Source of the DNA: Ensifer adhaerens | GTDB lineage: Bacteria > Pseudomonadota > Alphaproteobacteria > Rhizobiales > Rhizobiaceae | Reading direction: 5' to 3' | Length of the DNA stretch: 64,000 bases | Assembly (NCBI RefSeq): GCF_020035535.1 | Contig: NZ_CP083351.1 | Location: 434,001 to 498,000 of the forward strand | Shown here: one piece after another, positions 1-8,819 of the stretch | Layout: each line of letters begins with the position of its first letter | Position numbering within the stretch: the stretch's first letter is position 1 | Notes under the pieces: generated by a model | Databases searched by the model: none | What the model saw: the letters and a program-made list of their open reading frames with translations, nothing else | What the model was told of the DNA's origin: nothing | Made by a program: the position numbers and the translations under genes

Positions 1-615
1 GTCGTTTTCGGTCTCGGCCTCGGCGTACTTGCCGGCATGCGGGCGGGCTCGCTCCTTGATCGGGTGATTTCGGTCTTTTCCGTCGTGACCACCTCGATAC
101 CGGATTTTGCCTCGGCGGTGTTCCTGTCGGGGATTTTCGTATTCTGGCTCGGCCTTCTACCTGGTGCGAGCACGATGATCTCCGGATTTTCGCTGGCAGA
201 ACTGGTTCTGCCAGTCTCGGTGCTCGGGCTTTATTCGATGGGTTACCTCGCGCGCGTGACGCGTGCTTCGATGGTAGAGGTGATGAACGCGCATTACATT
301 CGCACCGCGCGCCTCAAGGGTGCCGGGATGGGTCGGATCGTGCTGCGCCACGCGCTGCGAAACGCCCTGATTACGCCCGTCACGGTCATCATGCTGCAAC
401 TGCCCTGGCTCTTGTCGGGTGTCATCGTCGTTGAGGTCTTCTATGCCTACAAGGGTTTTGGCACGCTTCTCTACGACGCAGCGCTCAACCAGGACATCTA
501 CCTGATCGAGGCCTGCGCCATGATCTCCGTGCTTGTTGTCGTGGCAAGCCAGGTTCTGTCCGATCTGCTCTACGGTTGGCTTAACCCGCGCATCGCACTG
601 GGGGCTGCGGCATGA
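1..615 (+). CDS. Opp/Dpp-type ABC importer permease, first subunit (5'-truncated)
   Basis: This is an inner-membrane permease of a peptide/nickel-family ABC importer (DppB-like). The reading frame is open from base 1, so the N-terminus lies outside the window. The visible 204 residues contain several hydrophobic segments and the EAA-type cytoplasmic loop (RTARLKGAGMGRIVLRHALR) that docks on the ATPase. The C-terminus ends normally, and its stop overlaps the next start as ATGA, so the two permeases are translationally coupled. The substrate cannot be told from the permease. The family call is firm; the true start is not visible. Confidence 0.9.
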   Translation, partial: VVFGLGLGVLAGMRAGSLLDRVISVFSVVTTSIPDFASAVFLSGIFVFWLGLLPGASTMISGFSLAELVLPVSVLGLYSMGYLARVTRASMVEVMNAHYIRTARLKGAGMGRIVLRHALRNALITPVTVIMLQLPWLLSGVIVVEVFYAYKGFGTLLYDAALNQDIYLIEACAMISVLVVVASQVLSDLLYGWLNPRIALGAAA

Positions 616-1454
616 AGACGATGATCTCGAATTTGGCAAAACCGCTTGTGCTTGTGGGAGGCGTGCTCGCCATCGGCTGGCTGCTGGTCGCCCTATTGGC
701 ACCGCTGATTGCTCCCTACGACCCCTTGCAGACGCTGCAGCCCCTCGCCAAGCCGTTGACGGCGGGAGCCAAGGGGGAATTCTTCCTCTTTGGCACGGAC
801 ATGCTGGGCCGCGACATCTTCTCGCGCCTTGTGTGGGGCGCGCGTACGGTGGTGGTCTACTCCACGCTCGCCACGCTGACCGCCTATGCCTTCGGCCTTT
901 TCTTCGGCCTCATCGCCGGTTATGCCGGCGGGCGGACGGACGCGACCCTGTCGTTCCTCGCCAACGTCGTGCTCAGCTTCCCGGTCCTAGTGCTCTATAT
1001 CGTCATCATTGTCATGATCGGTGCCTCGCCCGTAAACATCGTCATCGCCGTGACGTTCAGCAGCGCGCCCGCTATCTTCCGTATCGTGCGCGGCATTACG
1101 ATCGATGTCGCCAGCCGGGACTTCGTCAAGTCTGCCATCACCCAGGGCGAAAGCACCCTGCGCATTCTCTTCGTCGATATCCTGCCCAACACGACCGGAC
1201 CGCTCGCCGTCGATTTTTGCCTCAGGCTCGGCTATACGGCGATCACCATCGGCACTCTTGGTTTCCTTGGCCTTGGCCTGCCTCCACCGACGCCCGATTG
1301 GGGCGGGATGGTCAACGAGGGCCGCGCCATGGCCATCGCCTTCCCGCATCTCGTCATATTCCCCTGTATCGCCATTTCGTCCCTGACCCTCGGCCTCAGC
1401 CTTTTGGCCGATGGCCTGCGCGAAGTGAACGACGCGAAGGAGCGCCAGGCATGA
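612..1454 (+). CDS. Opp/Dpp-type ABC importer permease, second subunit
   Basis: This DppC-like 280-residue permease pairs with the upstream permease to form the membrane channel of a peptide-type importer. It has an N-terminal membrane segment, a periplasmic stretch with the family motif FGTDMLGRDIFSRL near residue 60, five further membrane segments, and the EAA loop around residues 170-190. The start overlaps the previous stop (ATGA), and its own stop overlaps the start of the ATPase gene (ATGA). It therefore sits in the middle of a tightly coupled operon. Length is normal for the family. Confidence 0.92.
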   Translation: MKTMISNLAKPLVLVGGVLAIGWLLVALLAPLIAPYDPLQTLQPLAKPLTAGAKGEFFLFGTDMLGRDIFSRLVWGARTVVVYSTLATLTAYAFGLFFGLIAGYAGGRTDATLSFLANVVLSFPVLVLYIVIIVMIGASPVNIVIAVTFSSAPAIFRIVRGITIDVASRDFVKSAITQGESTLRILFVDILPNTTGPLAVDFCLRLGYTAITIGTLGFLGLGLPPPTPDWGGMVNEGRAMAIAFPHLVIFPCIAISSLTLGLSLLADGLREVNDAKERQA

Positions 1455-3028
1455 ACCAGCCCCTCTTGAAGATCCGTAATCTTTCCGTGGCCCTGCCGAA
1501 GGGCGCCGACCGTCCTTTCGCGGTGCATGATGTTTCGCTTGAGGTGAAGCCAGCCGAGATCCTTTGCGTCGTCGGGGAATCCGGTTCGGGCAAGTCCGTG
1601 CTGACTTCGGCGCTGATGGGCGCCGCCCCACGCGGTCTTAGTGTTGCGAGCGGCGAGGCGCGCATGGGCGGACGCGATCTGCTCGCACTCACCGAACGCC
1701 AGTGGCGCGATATCCGCGGCAAGGATATCGGCATGATCTTCCAGGAGCCGATGGCTTCTCTCAATCCAGCGCTGACTGTCGCGCGGCAGATTGAGGAGGT
1801 CTTCGAGCTGCATTCCGATTATTCCCGGGCCGAACGTGCCGAACGCGCGCGGCGGCTGGTCGAGGAAATGCACCTGCCCGAACCGGACCGGGTTCTCAAA
1901 AGCTATCCGCACCAGCTGTCGGGTGGCCAGTGTCAGCGCGTGGTCATTGCGATGGCGCTGGCGATGAGCCCGAAGCTGCTGATTGCCGATGAACCGACCA
2001 CGGCGCTCGACGTGACCACCCAGGCCCAGGTGCTGAAGCTGATCCGGGAGCTGCGCGACAATCACGGCCACGGCATCATCTTCATTACCCACGATCTCGG
2101 CGTTGTGGCCGACATCGCCGATCGCATCGCCGTGATGCGGCGCGGCGAGGTGGTCGAAATCGGTAGCGCCGAACAGGTACTGAAGGAGCCTAAGCACGAC
2201 TACACCCGCGCGCTGATCGCTGCGGTGCCGAGCCTCGTGCCGCACTGCCGCCCTACGGTAGAGGCGCAGGACGTGCCGGCGCTTTCGGTCAACGGGCTCA
2301 ACCACAGCTACGGTGCAAAGCAGGTTCTGCATGACATCACGCTTTCGGTCGCGCCCGGAAGGGTGCTGTCGATCGTGGGGGAATCGGGATCGGGCAAGTC
2401 GACCATCGCCAAGAACCTCATCCGCCTTACCGACCCGACCGAGGGGAGGATCGCGGTTGCCGGGCAGGACATACTCGAGCTGAAGGGTGGTGCGCTGCGT
2501 CGCATGCGACGGCGGATCCAGATGATTTTCCAGGACCCCTTCGGCTCGCTCAATCCGCGCCGCAAGGTCGGGCCGATGATAGCGCGTGCCGCCATGCTAT
2601 CAGGCATGGGCCGTGCCGAGGCGGTGGAGCGAGCAAAGGAATTGCTGGAGCTCGTCGGGCTGCAAGGCAATGCCTATGAGCGCCGACCGGCCGCATTTTC
2701 GGGCGGCCAGCGTCAGCGGATCGGCATAGCCCGTGCATTGGCGATGCGCCCCGACGTTCTTGTCGCCGACGAAAGCGTTTCGGCACTGGATGTGTCGGTT
2801 CAGGCCCAGGTGCTCGACCTTTTGGCCGATTTGCAGAAGCGCTTGTCGCTGGCCGTGGTCTTCATCACCCACGACCTCAGGGTGGCCGCGCAGATCAGCG
2901 ACGAGATCGTGGTCATGAGCAAGGGCCGTGTGGTCGAGCGCGGACCCGCAAGCGAGGTCTTGACCCGGCCGCAGCATCCCTATACCCGCGATCTGATCAA
3001 GGCGGCGCCTGGGCGCGGCGCCTTTTGA
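1451..3028 (+). CDS. Fused double-ATPase subunit (DppD-DppF type) of peptide-family ABC importer
   Basis: This 525-residue protein carries two complete nucleotide-binding domains in one chain, the work usually done by separate DppD and DppF proteins. Domain 1 has Walker A GESGSGKS (residues 42-49), signature LSGGQ and Walker B with DEPTTALD. Domain 2 repeats GESGSGKS, SGGQRQR and a Walker B ending DESVSALD. The start at 1451 is chosen because it overlaps the permease stop (ATGA) and gives the expected N-terminus. A longer in-frame opening upstream only shadows the permease gene. The transported substrate is unknown. Confidence 0.93.
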   Translation: MNQPLLKIRNLSVALPKGADRPFAVHDVSLEVKPAEILCVVGESGSGKSVLTSALMGAAPRGLSVASGEARMGGRDLLALTERQWRDIRGKDIGMIFQEPMASLNPALTVARQIEEVFELHSDYSRAERAERARRLVEEMHLPEPDRVLKSYPHQLSGGQCQRVVIAMALAMSPKLLIADEPTTALDVTTQAQVLKLIRELRDNHGHGIIFITHDLGVVADIADRIAVMRRGEVVEIGSAEQVLKEPKHDYTRALIAAVPSLVPHCRPTVEAQDVPALSVNGLNHSYGAKQVLHDITLSVAPGRVLSIVGESGSGKSTIAKNLIRLTDPTEGRIAVAGQDILELKGGALRRMRRRIQMIFQDPFGSLNPRRKVGPMIARAAMLSGMGRAEAVERAKELLELVGLQGNAYERRPAAFSGGQRQRIGIARALAMRPDVLVADESVSALDVSVQAQVLDLLADLQKRLSLAVVFITHDLRVAAQISDEIVVMSKGRVVERGPASEVLTRPQHPYTRDLIKAAPGRGAF

Positions 3029-3114
3029 TACGACCCGGTGGTCGCCATCGGGGCCTGGATCTCAACGCACGCCTGGGGCCGGCCGCCCCGGAGCCATGAC
3101 AGGTATAGCCCGCG

Positions 3115-4002
3115 ATGTCGGTTGCTCCATCCCTCACGTCTCTGCGGGCTTTTTCAGTCGTCGGACAATGTCTGAGCTTCACGCAGGCAGCGCATCGCCT
3201 AGGCGTAACGCAGAGTGCAATCAGCCGGCAAATCCGGCAACTTGAAAGCACGCTCGATGTTGCCCTGTTCCGTCGCATCGGCAACAGCGTTGCGCTGACG
3301 GAAGTGGGTGCGATCTTGCACGAGCGGCTGAGCGTTTCGTTCGACCTGATGGACGAGGCCGTGCGCGAGGTGCGTGCGACCGTGCCGCGCCAGACCCTGA
3401 AGGTTCTCGCTCCTCCGACCTTCGCCGCGCGCTGGCTGGCGCGGCGGCTTGCCTCCTTCCGCCAGCGGTTTCCTGATCTCGATCTGTCGCTGCACATGCG
3501 CGGCGACGAGAATGTCCGCTTTGATTGTGTGATCCGCTTCGGCGCTGGCCCTCGGGAGCGCCACACCAGCACCCGGCTGATGACCGAGCAGCATATCGCG
3601 GTCTGTGCGCCCGGGCTTGAAAAGGATCCAGAGCGGCTACGCAGCAGTTGCCTGCTCTACGTGCTCGACCAATCACGGCGCCTGCCGACCTGGGAGAACT
3701 GGTTTGCCGCCACACAGCGCGACCGGCGCGAACTGCCCGAGAACGCAATGGAGTTCGCCACGCTCGACATGGTGATCCAGGCGGCCCTGACCGGAGCTGG
3801 GATTGCCGTGGTGGACCGCAACATGATCGAAGCCGAATTGCAGGCCGGAAGCCTCATTCAGCTCGATCCGGTGGTCGTCACGGGGCCGGTCGGCTACTGG
3901 TTGGACATTTCCGGAGAACGCCTCGCTCATTCGCGTGTCGTGCATTTCGCGCGCTGGCTGCAGCAGATGGCCGGAGGCGGCCGGGAGCTTGACCTTTCCT
4001 AG
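3115..4002 (+). CDS. LysR-family transcriptional regulator (GcvA-like)
   Basis: This is a 295-residue LysR-type regulator. The N-terminal winged helix-turn-helix (about residues 5-62) contains FTQAAHRLGVTQSAISRQI, the classic LysR recognition helix. The remainder is a periplasmic-binding-protein-like effector domain, with a CIRFGAG-type segment near residue 140 that resembles the GcvA/AmpR branch. It lies 86 bp downstream of the first ABC operon on the same strand and is convergent with the second operon's ATPase gene. It may control the adjacent transporter, but no operator is evident nearby. Confidence 0.92.
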   Translation: MSVAPSLTSLRAFSVVGQCLSFTQAAHRLGVTQSAISRQIRQLESTLDVALFRRIGNSVALTEVGAILHERLSVSFDLMDEAVREVRATVPRQTLKVLAPPTFAARWLARRLASFRQRFPDLDLSLHMRGDENVRFDCVIRFGAGPRERHTSTRLMTEQHIAVCAPGLEKDPERLRSSCLLYVLDQSRRLPTWENWFAATQRDRRELPENAMEFATLDMVIQAALTGAGIAVVDRNMIEAELQAGSLIQLDPVVVTGPVGYWLDISGERLAHSRVVHFARWLQQMAGGGRELDLS

Positions 4003-4196
4003 GACGAATTCAGGCCAAGTACCCGGATACACTGTCCCACAACAATTTAATGTGGTCCCGACCGGCCGGCCCTAACAGGCGCGATAGACCTGGCGCTGGT
4101 CGAGCACCCCATGGAGCGGCAGCCCGACCAAACACCTGGTGAGAAGGCAAAGCATTGCCCGGTTGTTGGCGCGACCCGGCACATCCGGCAGTTATT

Positions 4197-6242
4197 TCAA
4201 AGGGACTGGAGCCGACCGTCTTCGACGGCGGATGATCGGATATGTTTTGGCGAAGGGACGTGCCTCCCAAGAGCGTCAACGGGCAGGTGGCAACGGACAA
4301 AGCCGCTTCCCGTTTCCTGAACGGGAGGACGTGTTTCCGCGCAGAGGCTGCCGGGTTGGCGCGGGCAGCGCCCGGCAAAGGGACAGCCGATTCCCGGCGC
4401 TGCTTTCAATCCGGGTGCAGAAGGCGGGCGAGAGACATGCCCATCCTTGCGCAGGCTTGGCGCGGCTTCCAGCAGCATTTCCGTATATGGATGCAGCGGT
4501 GCGGTGAGGAGGGATACCGCCTTGCTCATCTGCATGAGGTCGCCATGATAAAGGACGGCCACCCGGTCTGCCAGTTGCTGGACGACGGCCAGGTCATGCG
4601 AAATGAAGAGCATAGCAACGGCATGCTTTTCCTTCAGCGACCGCAGAAGCTCGACAATCCGGGCCTGGACCGACACGTCGAGCGCCGACAGGATTTCGTC
4701 GCAGATCAAAAGCTTCGGGTTGACGAGCAGCGCGCGGGCGATGGCGATGCGCTGGCGCTCGCCGCCGGAAAGCTGTTCGGGAATGCGATCGAGATAGCCG
4801 GCATGAAGGCCGACGCTTTCGAGCACGGTTTCAAGCGTCTTGCCTTCTGCGGAAATGCCGAAATGCGTCAAGGGGCGCTTGAGGATCGAACGGATGCTGG
4901 ACCGGGGATTAAGCGACGCGTCGGGGTTCTGGAAGATGTACTGTATCTGGCGCAGTTGCTCGGCCGAGCGATCATGGAGCGCCGGCGAAAGAGGACCGTC
5001 CTTGAGGGTGATCGCTCCGGAGCGCGGCGGCAGCCGCCCGCTGATCGCCCGGGCGATCGTCGATTTGCCGCTGCCCGACTCCCCGACAAGCGCGACCACT
5101 TCTCCGGTCCCAAGTTCCAGGTCGATGTCGCGCACCACCGGCAGGGTCGTACGCCCCAGGATTTTGTCGACGATGCTCGGTTTTCGATAGGAAAGCTGGA
5201 GGCCTGAGACCGCAAGAAGCCGCTCCGACCTCGCAGATGCCCGGCCTTTCGGCTCGGCCGAGACGGCTATCTGATGTTGGGCGGCCGCGTCCCGCCAGCG
5301 CATGCAGGCGACGGTGCGTGCATCGGCGATCGGCTCCAGGAGCTGAGGTGTCGTGCGGCAGGCGGGCGTTGCGAAATCACAGCGCGGCGCGAACTTGCAG
5401 CCGGTCGACATCTGATCACGCCGAAGCACGCCGCGCAGTCCGCGCTGATGCCGGTCGGCGCCGTCCATCGTCGGGATCGAGGCAATCAGCCCGCGGGAAT
5501 AGGGATGGGCAGGGGCCGAAAGCAGCCTGTCGCTTGTCGCCACTTCGACCAGCTGGCCGGCATACATGACGCCGACGCGATCGGCGATCTGGGCGAGCAG
5601 CGCAAGGTCATGGGTGACATAGAGCATCGCCATGCCGATGCGAGCCCTGAGATCGGAAAGAAGGTGGATGATCTGACGCTGTGTGGTGACGTCGAGGCCG
5701 GTCGTCGGCTCGTCGAGAACCAGAAGATCAGGATTGCACGCGACCGCCATGGCGATCGTCACCCGTTGCTGCTGGCCGCCGGAGAGCTCGTGCGGATAGC
5801 GGTGACCGACATCCGGCAGCCCGACGAGCGCAAAGAGCTCGATGATGCGGCGCCCCATCGTGATGCCGTCCGGCAGCGCCTTGTGCGTTGCGATCATTTC
5901 GCGGATTTGCGCACCGACCCGCATGCCGGGGCTAAGCGATGTCGTCGGGTTCTGTGGCACGAGCGCAATGCGGTTGCCGCGCAGGCGTGTCAATGCCGTG
6001 GGCGCGAGCTTCAAGAGGTCGACGCCGTCAAAAAGCACTTCGCCGGTCTGAACGAAGCTGTTGATCGTGCCGTATCCGAGCAGGCGATAGGCAACTGTCG
6101 ATTTGCCACAGCCGGATTCCCCAACCAGTCCGAAGGCTTCGCCCCGGGCGATTTCGAAGGAGACGTTCTGCACCACGTTGGTCAGGCCGGACGCTCCGCC
6201 ATAGGCGATGTTGAGATTGCGAACTTCGATGAGCTTTTTCAT
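4197..6242 (-). CDS. Fused double-ATPase subunit of second peptide-family ABC importer
   Basis: This 681-residue ATPase has two nucleotide-binding domains. Domain 1 shows GESGCGKS (about residues 39-46), LSGGQQQR and DEPTTGLD, followed by the cysteine-bearing oligopeptide-transporter C-terminal motif (CKFAPRCDFATPAC). Domain 2 shows GESGSGKS, LSGGERQR, a Walker B ending DEILSALD, and a second such tail (GCPFAGRCPRQPGSLC). Its start has a good ribosome site (GGGAG, 8 nt away) and lies 3 bp after the permease stop. It is the last gene of the five-gene minus-strand operon 10346-4197. The domains resemble DppD and DppF. Confidence 0.94.
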   Translation of the reverse strand: MKKLIEVRNLNIAYGGASGLTNVVQNVSFEIARGEAFGLVGESGCGKSTVAYRLLGYGTINSFVQTGEVLFDGVDLLKLAPTALTRLRGNRIALVPQNPTTSLSPGMRVGAQIREMIATHKALPDGITMGRRIIELFALVGLPDVGHRYPHELSGGQQQRVTIAMAVACNPDLLVLDEPTTGLDVTTQRQIIHLLSDLRARIGMAMLYVTHDLALLAQIADRVGVMYAGQLVEVATSDRLLSAPAHPYSRGLIASIPTMDGADRHQRGLRGVLRRDQMSTGCKFAPRCDFATPACRTTPQLLEPIADARTVACMRWRDAAAQHQIAVSAEPKGRASARSERLLAVSGLQLSYRKPSIVDKILGRTTLPVVRDIDLELGTGEVVALVGESGSGKSTIARAISGRLPPRSGAITLKDGPLSPALHDRSAEQLRQIQYIFQNPDASLNPRSSIRSILKRPLTHFGISAEGKTLETVLESVGLHAGYLDRIPEQLSGGERQRIAIARALLVNPKLLICDEILSALDVSVQARIVELLRSLKEKHAVAMLFISHDLAVVQQLADRVAVLYHGDLMQMSKAVSLLTAPLHPYTEMLLEAAPSLRKDGHVSRPPSAPGLKAAPGIGCPFAGRCPRQPGSLCAETRPPVQETGSGFVRCHLPVDALGRHVPSPKHIRSSAVEDGRLQSL

Positions 6243-6245
6243 GTT

Positions 6246-7133
6246 TCACGCTCCCGCGACGGGCCGTTGGCCGAGCATGCGCGACAGGCCGTCGGTAAAG
6301 AGGTTGAAGCCGATGACGAGCGACGCGAGGCCGAGGCCGGGCCCGAACACCGTCACCGGGGAAACGATCAGGAGGTTGCGGTTTTCACTAATCATCAGTC
6401 CCCATTCGGGCGTCGGCGGTCGGATGCCGAAGCCGAGAAAGCCGAGTGCTCCGATCAGGATCGGTGCGTAGCTGAGGCGCAGCGAGAACTCGACGAGCAG
6501 CACGTTGGCGGCATTGGGAAGGATTTCCCTAAAGACGATCGACCAAGTGCCTTCGCCACGCAGTTCCGCTACCGCCACATATTCGCGCGTGGCGATCTCC
6601 ATCGCCGCCGCGCGGGCGATGCGGGCAATGCGCGGCGCATAGACAAGGGCAACGACGAAGACGATGAGCACCGGTTCTCCGGCGAGCGCCGGGCCGGCCG
6701 CAATGATCATGACAAGTGCAAGCGCCAGGAAGGGAATGCTGATCGTCGCCTCGACGACGCGCTGCGTGATTTCATCGAACCAGCCGCCGATATAGCCGGA
6801 CAAAAGCCCGAGCGTGGTACCGGCGACCATGCCCAGAATCGTACCGGCGAAGGAGAGCAGCAGCACGATATGGGCGCCGTACATGAAACGGCTGAAGACA
6901 TCGCGGCCGATCTGGTCGAGCCCCATCGGATGGTGAAGGGACGCCCCGGAAAGGGGGAGCCCCGCGCCCATTTCCGCAAAGCCATAGGGTGTCCAGAAGG
7001 CACCCGCGATCGCGAACATTACATGGGCGGCAAGAATGATCGCACCGACCCTGAAGGGGCCGGGCGTCGCACGCCAGAGCGCTTTGTCGAACCAGGCGGA
7101 TCGTGCGGGCAGGTTGGACGTCGTCATGGTCAT
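6246..7133 (-). CDS. Opp/Dpp-type ABC importer permease, DppC-like
   Basis: This 295-residue inner-membrane permease has an N-terminal membrane segment, the periplasmic motif MGLDQIGRDVFSRFMYG and the EAA loop (about residues 190-215). The start at 7133 is chosen because its ATG overlaps the preceding permease stop as ATGA. A much longer in-frame opening upstream only shadows the DppB-like gene. An ATG at 7127 is an alternative. It works with the 7130-8083 permease and the fused ATPase that starts 3 bp downstream. Confidence 0.92.
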   Translation of the reverse strand: MTMTTSNLPARSAWFDKALWRATPGPFRVGAIILAAHVMFAIAGAFWTPYGFAEMGAGLPLSGASLHHPMGLDQIGRDVFSRFMYGAHIVLLLSFAGTILGMVAGTTLGLLSGYIGGWFDEITQRVVEATISIPFLALALVMIIAAGPALAGEPVLIVFVVALVYAPRIARIARAAAMEIATREYVAVAELRGEGTWSIVFREILPNAANVLLVEFSLRLSYAPILIGALGFLGFGIRPPTPEWGLMISENRNLLIVSPVTVFGPGLGLASLVIGFNLFTDGLSRMLGQRPVAGA

Positions 7134-8083
7134 CGGCTTGTCCTCAGGCGCGGTTGAAGCAGGACGGCGAGCACGTCCGCTACCAGGTTGGCGGCGACGT
7201 AGACGGCCGCGCTGATCACTACCGTCGCTTTGATGAGGGGAATGTCGCGCAATTGCAGCGCGTCGATCAGCAACGTGCCGAAGCCTGGATAGGAAAACAC
7301 CCGCTCGACGATGACAACGCCGCCGATCAGGAAGCCGAGGTTTAACGCAGTCACGTTGAGCGCGGGTACGACGGCGTTCGGAAGGGCGTGACGGAAGAGC
7401 ACGGCGCGGGGCCGGAGGCCCTTTAGCTCGGCGAGCCGCACATAGTCCGAGCGCAGTACCTCGATCAGACTGTCGCGCAACACGCGGATGGCATAGACGG
7501 CCATCATGATCGCAAGCGTCACCGCAGGGAGGATCATGGCGCGTAGCGTCTCCTGCCAGGTGCTGGTCTCGGAGATCGTCGCCAGCGCCGGCAGGATCGG
7601 CACGGCGACCGCGAACAGGAAGAGCAGGATGGTTGCGAGTAGGAAATCGGGCAGCGAGAGCAGGAGCAGCGTGATCACGGAGATGACGTTGTCGATGGTC
7701 TTGCCGCGGTTGACTGCCTGGATGACGGCCGGAACGAGCGCCAGCACCAGGTAGATCGCAAAGGCCAGGAGCGACAGAAGCAGCGTGTTGAGGATGCGAG
7801 GCGCCAGAACGTCGGCGATCGGCCGGCCGGTCGCGATCGACACGCCAAGATCGCCGCGCAGGAAATCGCCGAGCCACTGGAAATAGCGCACGAGTGCAGG
7901 CTGGTCGAGATGGAGCTGGCTGCGCAGCACCTCCAGCGCCTTGACGGTTGCGTCGCGTCCTAGAATGCGGGTGGCGACGTCGCCGGGAAGCGCCTCGAGG
8001 ATCAGGAAGATCAGGATCGAGACCAGGAGCAGGGTGAGGGCCGAAAACAGGATCCGGCTGACAAGGAGGCGGACGACACTCAT
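7130..8083 (-). CDS. Opp/Dpp-type ABC importer permease, DppB-like
   Basis: This 317-residue permease has about six membrane segments and the EAA loop LAELKGLRPRAVLFRHALPN near residues 225-245, followed by the DppB-type VERVFSYPGFGTLL segment. The start overlaps the stop of the upstream lyase-like gene (ATGA), and the stop overlaps the DppC-like start in the same way. The tight coupling to a cupin enzyme upstream suggests that the transported compound is also that enzyme's substrate. That link is an inference. Confidence 0.93.
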   Translation of the reverse strand: MSVVRLLVSRILFSALTLLLVSILIFLILEALPGDVATRILGRDATVKALEVLRSQLHLDQPALVRYFQWLGDFLRGDLGVSIATGRPIADVLAPRILNTLLLSLLAFAIYLVLALVPAVIQAVNRGKTIDNVISVITLLLLSLPDFLLATILLFLFAVAVPILPALATISETSTWQETLRAMILPAVTLAIMMAVYAIRVLRDSLIEVLRSDYVRLAELKGLRPRAVLFRHALPNAVVPALNVTALNLGFLIGGVVIVERVFSYPGFGTLLIDALQLRDIPLIKATVVISAAVYVAANLVADVLAVLLQPRLRTSR

Positions 8084-8751
8084 TTCGGGATCGCTCCGGC
8101 TGAGCGCAGGGCCGCCTTGGCGGTCAGCGGGTCGGGAATGAAGGCGGCATCCGTTTCAAGATCGCCTTCCCAGATGTAGAGAAGCACCAGGGGCCTGTCG
8201 GCCGACAGCGTGGCGTGCGGCACCCATGGTGCGTGATGAATGGTTTCGCCGATGCCCCGCATGTCCCAGTCGGCGTCTCCGGCCCGCCAGAAAGAAGGCC
8301 CGGTGACCGTGTAGTAGAGCTCGTCGGCGGGATGATGGTGGAGCGGATAATGGGTCTTGGCCCCTAGGAACATCAGCCCGAAGGCGAGTTCCCGATCCTC
8401 GATCAAGGCCGGCACGCCATTGTCGGGTCCGCAAATCACGCCGTATCCGTAGTTCTCACCGAAATCGCTGCTGGGCGGATTGGCCAGGTAACTCTTGCTG
8501 CGGGTGACATGGATAGCCGGCAGCAGGGCGCAAAGGGCCTGGGCGAGTGCGGATGTGCCGCCATAGGCTGCAAGCTCGTCTTCGCAAGCGGCCTGGATCG
8601 GCACGCGTCCCTTGGGCACGGCGGTGACGGGCGGCAGATGCTGTGCAATCCGGCGCAGCCGGACGGCGTGCGATCGCGACACGGCGCGCTGATCGCGATC
8701 CAGCGCATCGGCAAAAGAGTTCACAAAGGTCGTCAGGGCGGAAATCGTCAT
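8080..8751 (-). CDS. Cupin enzyme of the DMSP-lyase-like family (DddL/DddQ type)
   Basis: This 223-residue protein matches the DMSP-lyase cupin family. The first cupin motif is complete: HYPLHHHPADELYYTVTG gives H138, H140 and E144 as metal ligands, with Y146/Y147 beside them, and the required glycine six residues after the Glu. A second-motif histidine lies at H179 (HAPWVPHATLS). DddQ and DddL cleave dimethylsulfoniopropionate to dimethyl sulfide and acrylate; whether this member does so is untested. The ATG at 8751 is preferred over a GTG at 8769 because AGAGGA lies 7 nt upstream. The gene sits between the binding protein and permease genes of an importer, overlapping the latter. Confidence 0.78.
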   Translation of the reverse strand: MTISALTTFVNSFADALDRDQRAVSRSHAVRLRRIAQHLPPVTAVPKGRVPIQAACEDELAAYGGTSALAQALCALLPAIHVTRSKSYLANPPSSDFGENYGYGVICGPDNGVPALIEDRELAFGLMFLGAKTHYPLHHHPADELYYTVTGPSFWRAGDADWDMRGIGETIHHAPWVPHATLSADRPLVLLYIWEGDLETDAAFIPDPLTAKAALRSAGAIPK

Positions 8752-8819
8752 GCAGCTATCCTCTTCCACGGGACGGCTCGTCCCGTGGATGGGTTGACAT
8801 GAGGGTTGGGAGGGCGGCT

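Noticed and set aside
533..1450. Long in-frame extension upstream of the first double ATPase
   Set aside because: It overlaps the second permease in another frame; the ATG at 1451 overlapping the permease stop is the natural start.
5274..7157. 627-codon open frame opposite to the ABC ATPase and permease genes
   Set aside because: It is antisense to strongly conserved genes, has no domain, and is rich in Arg, Asp and His as expected for a shadow of GC-rich coding sequence.
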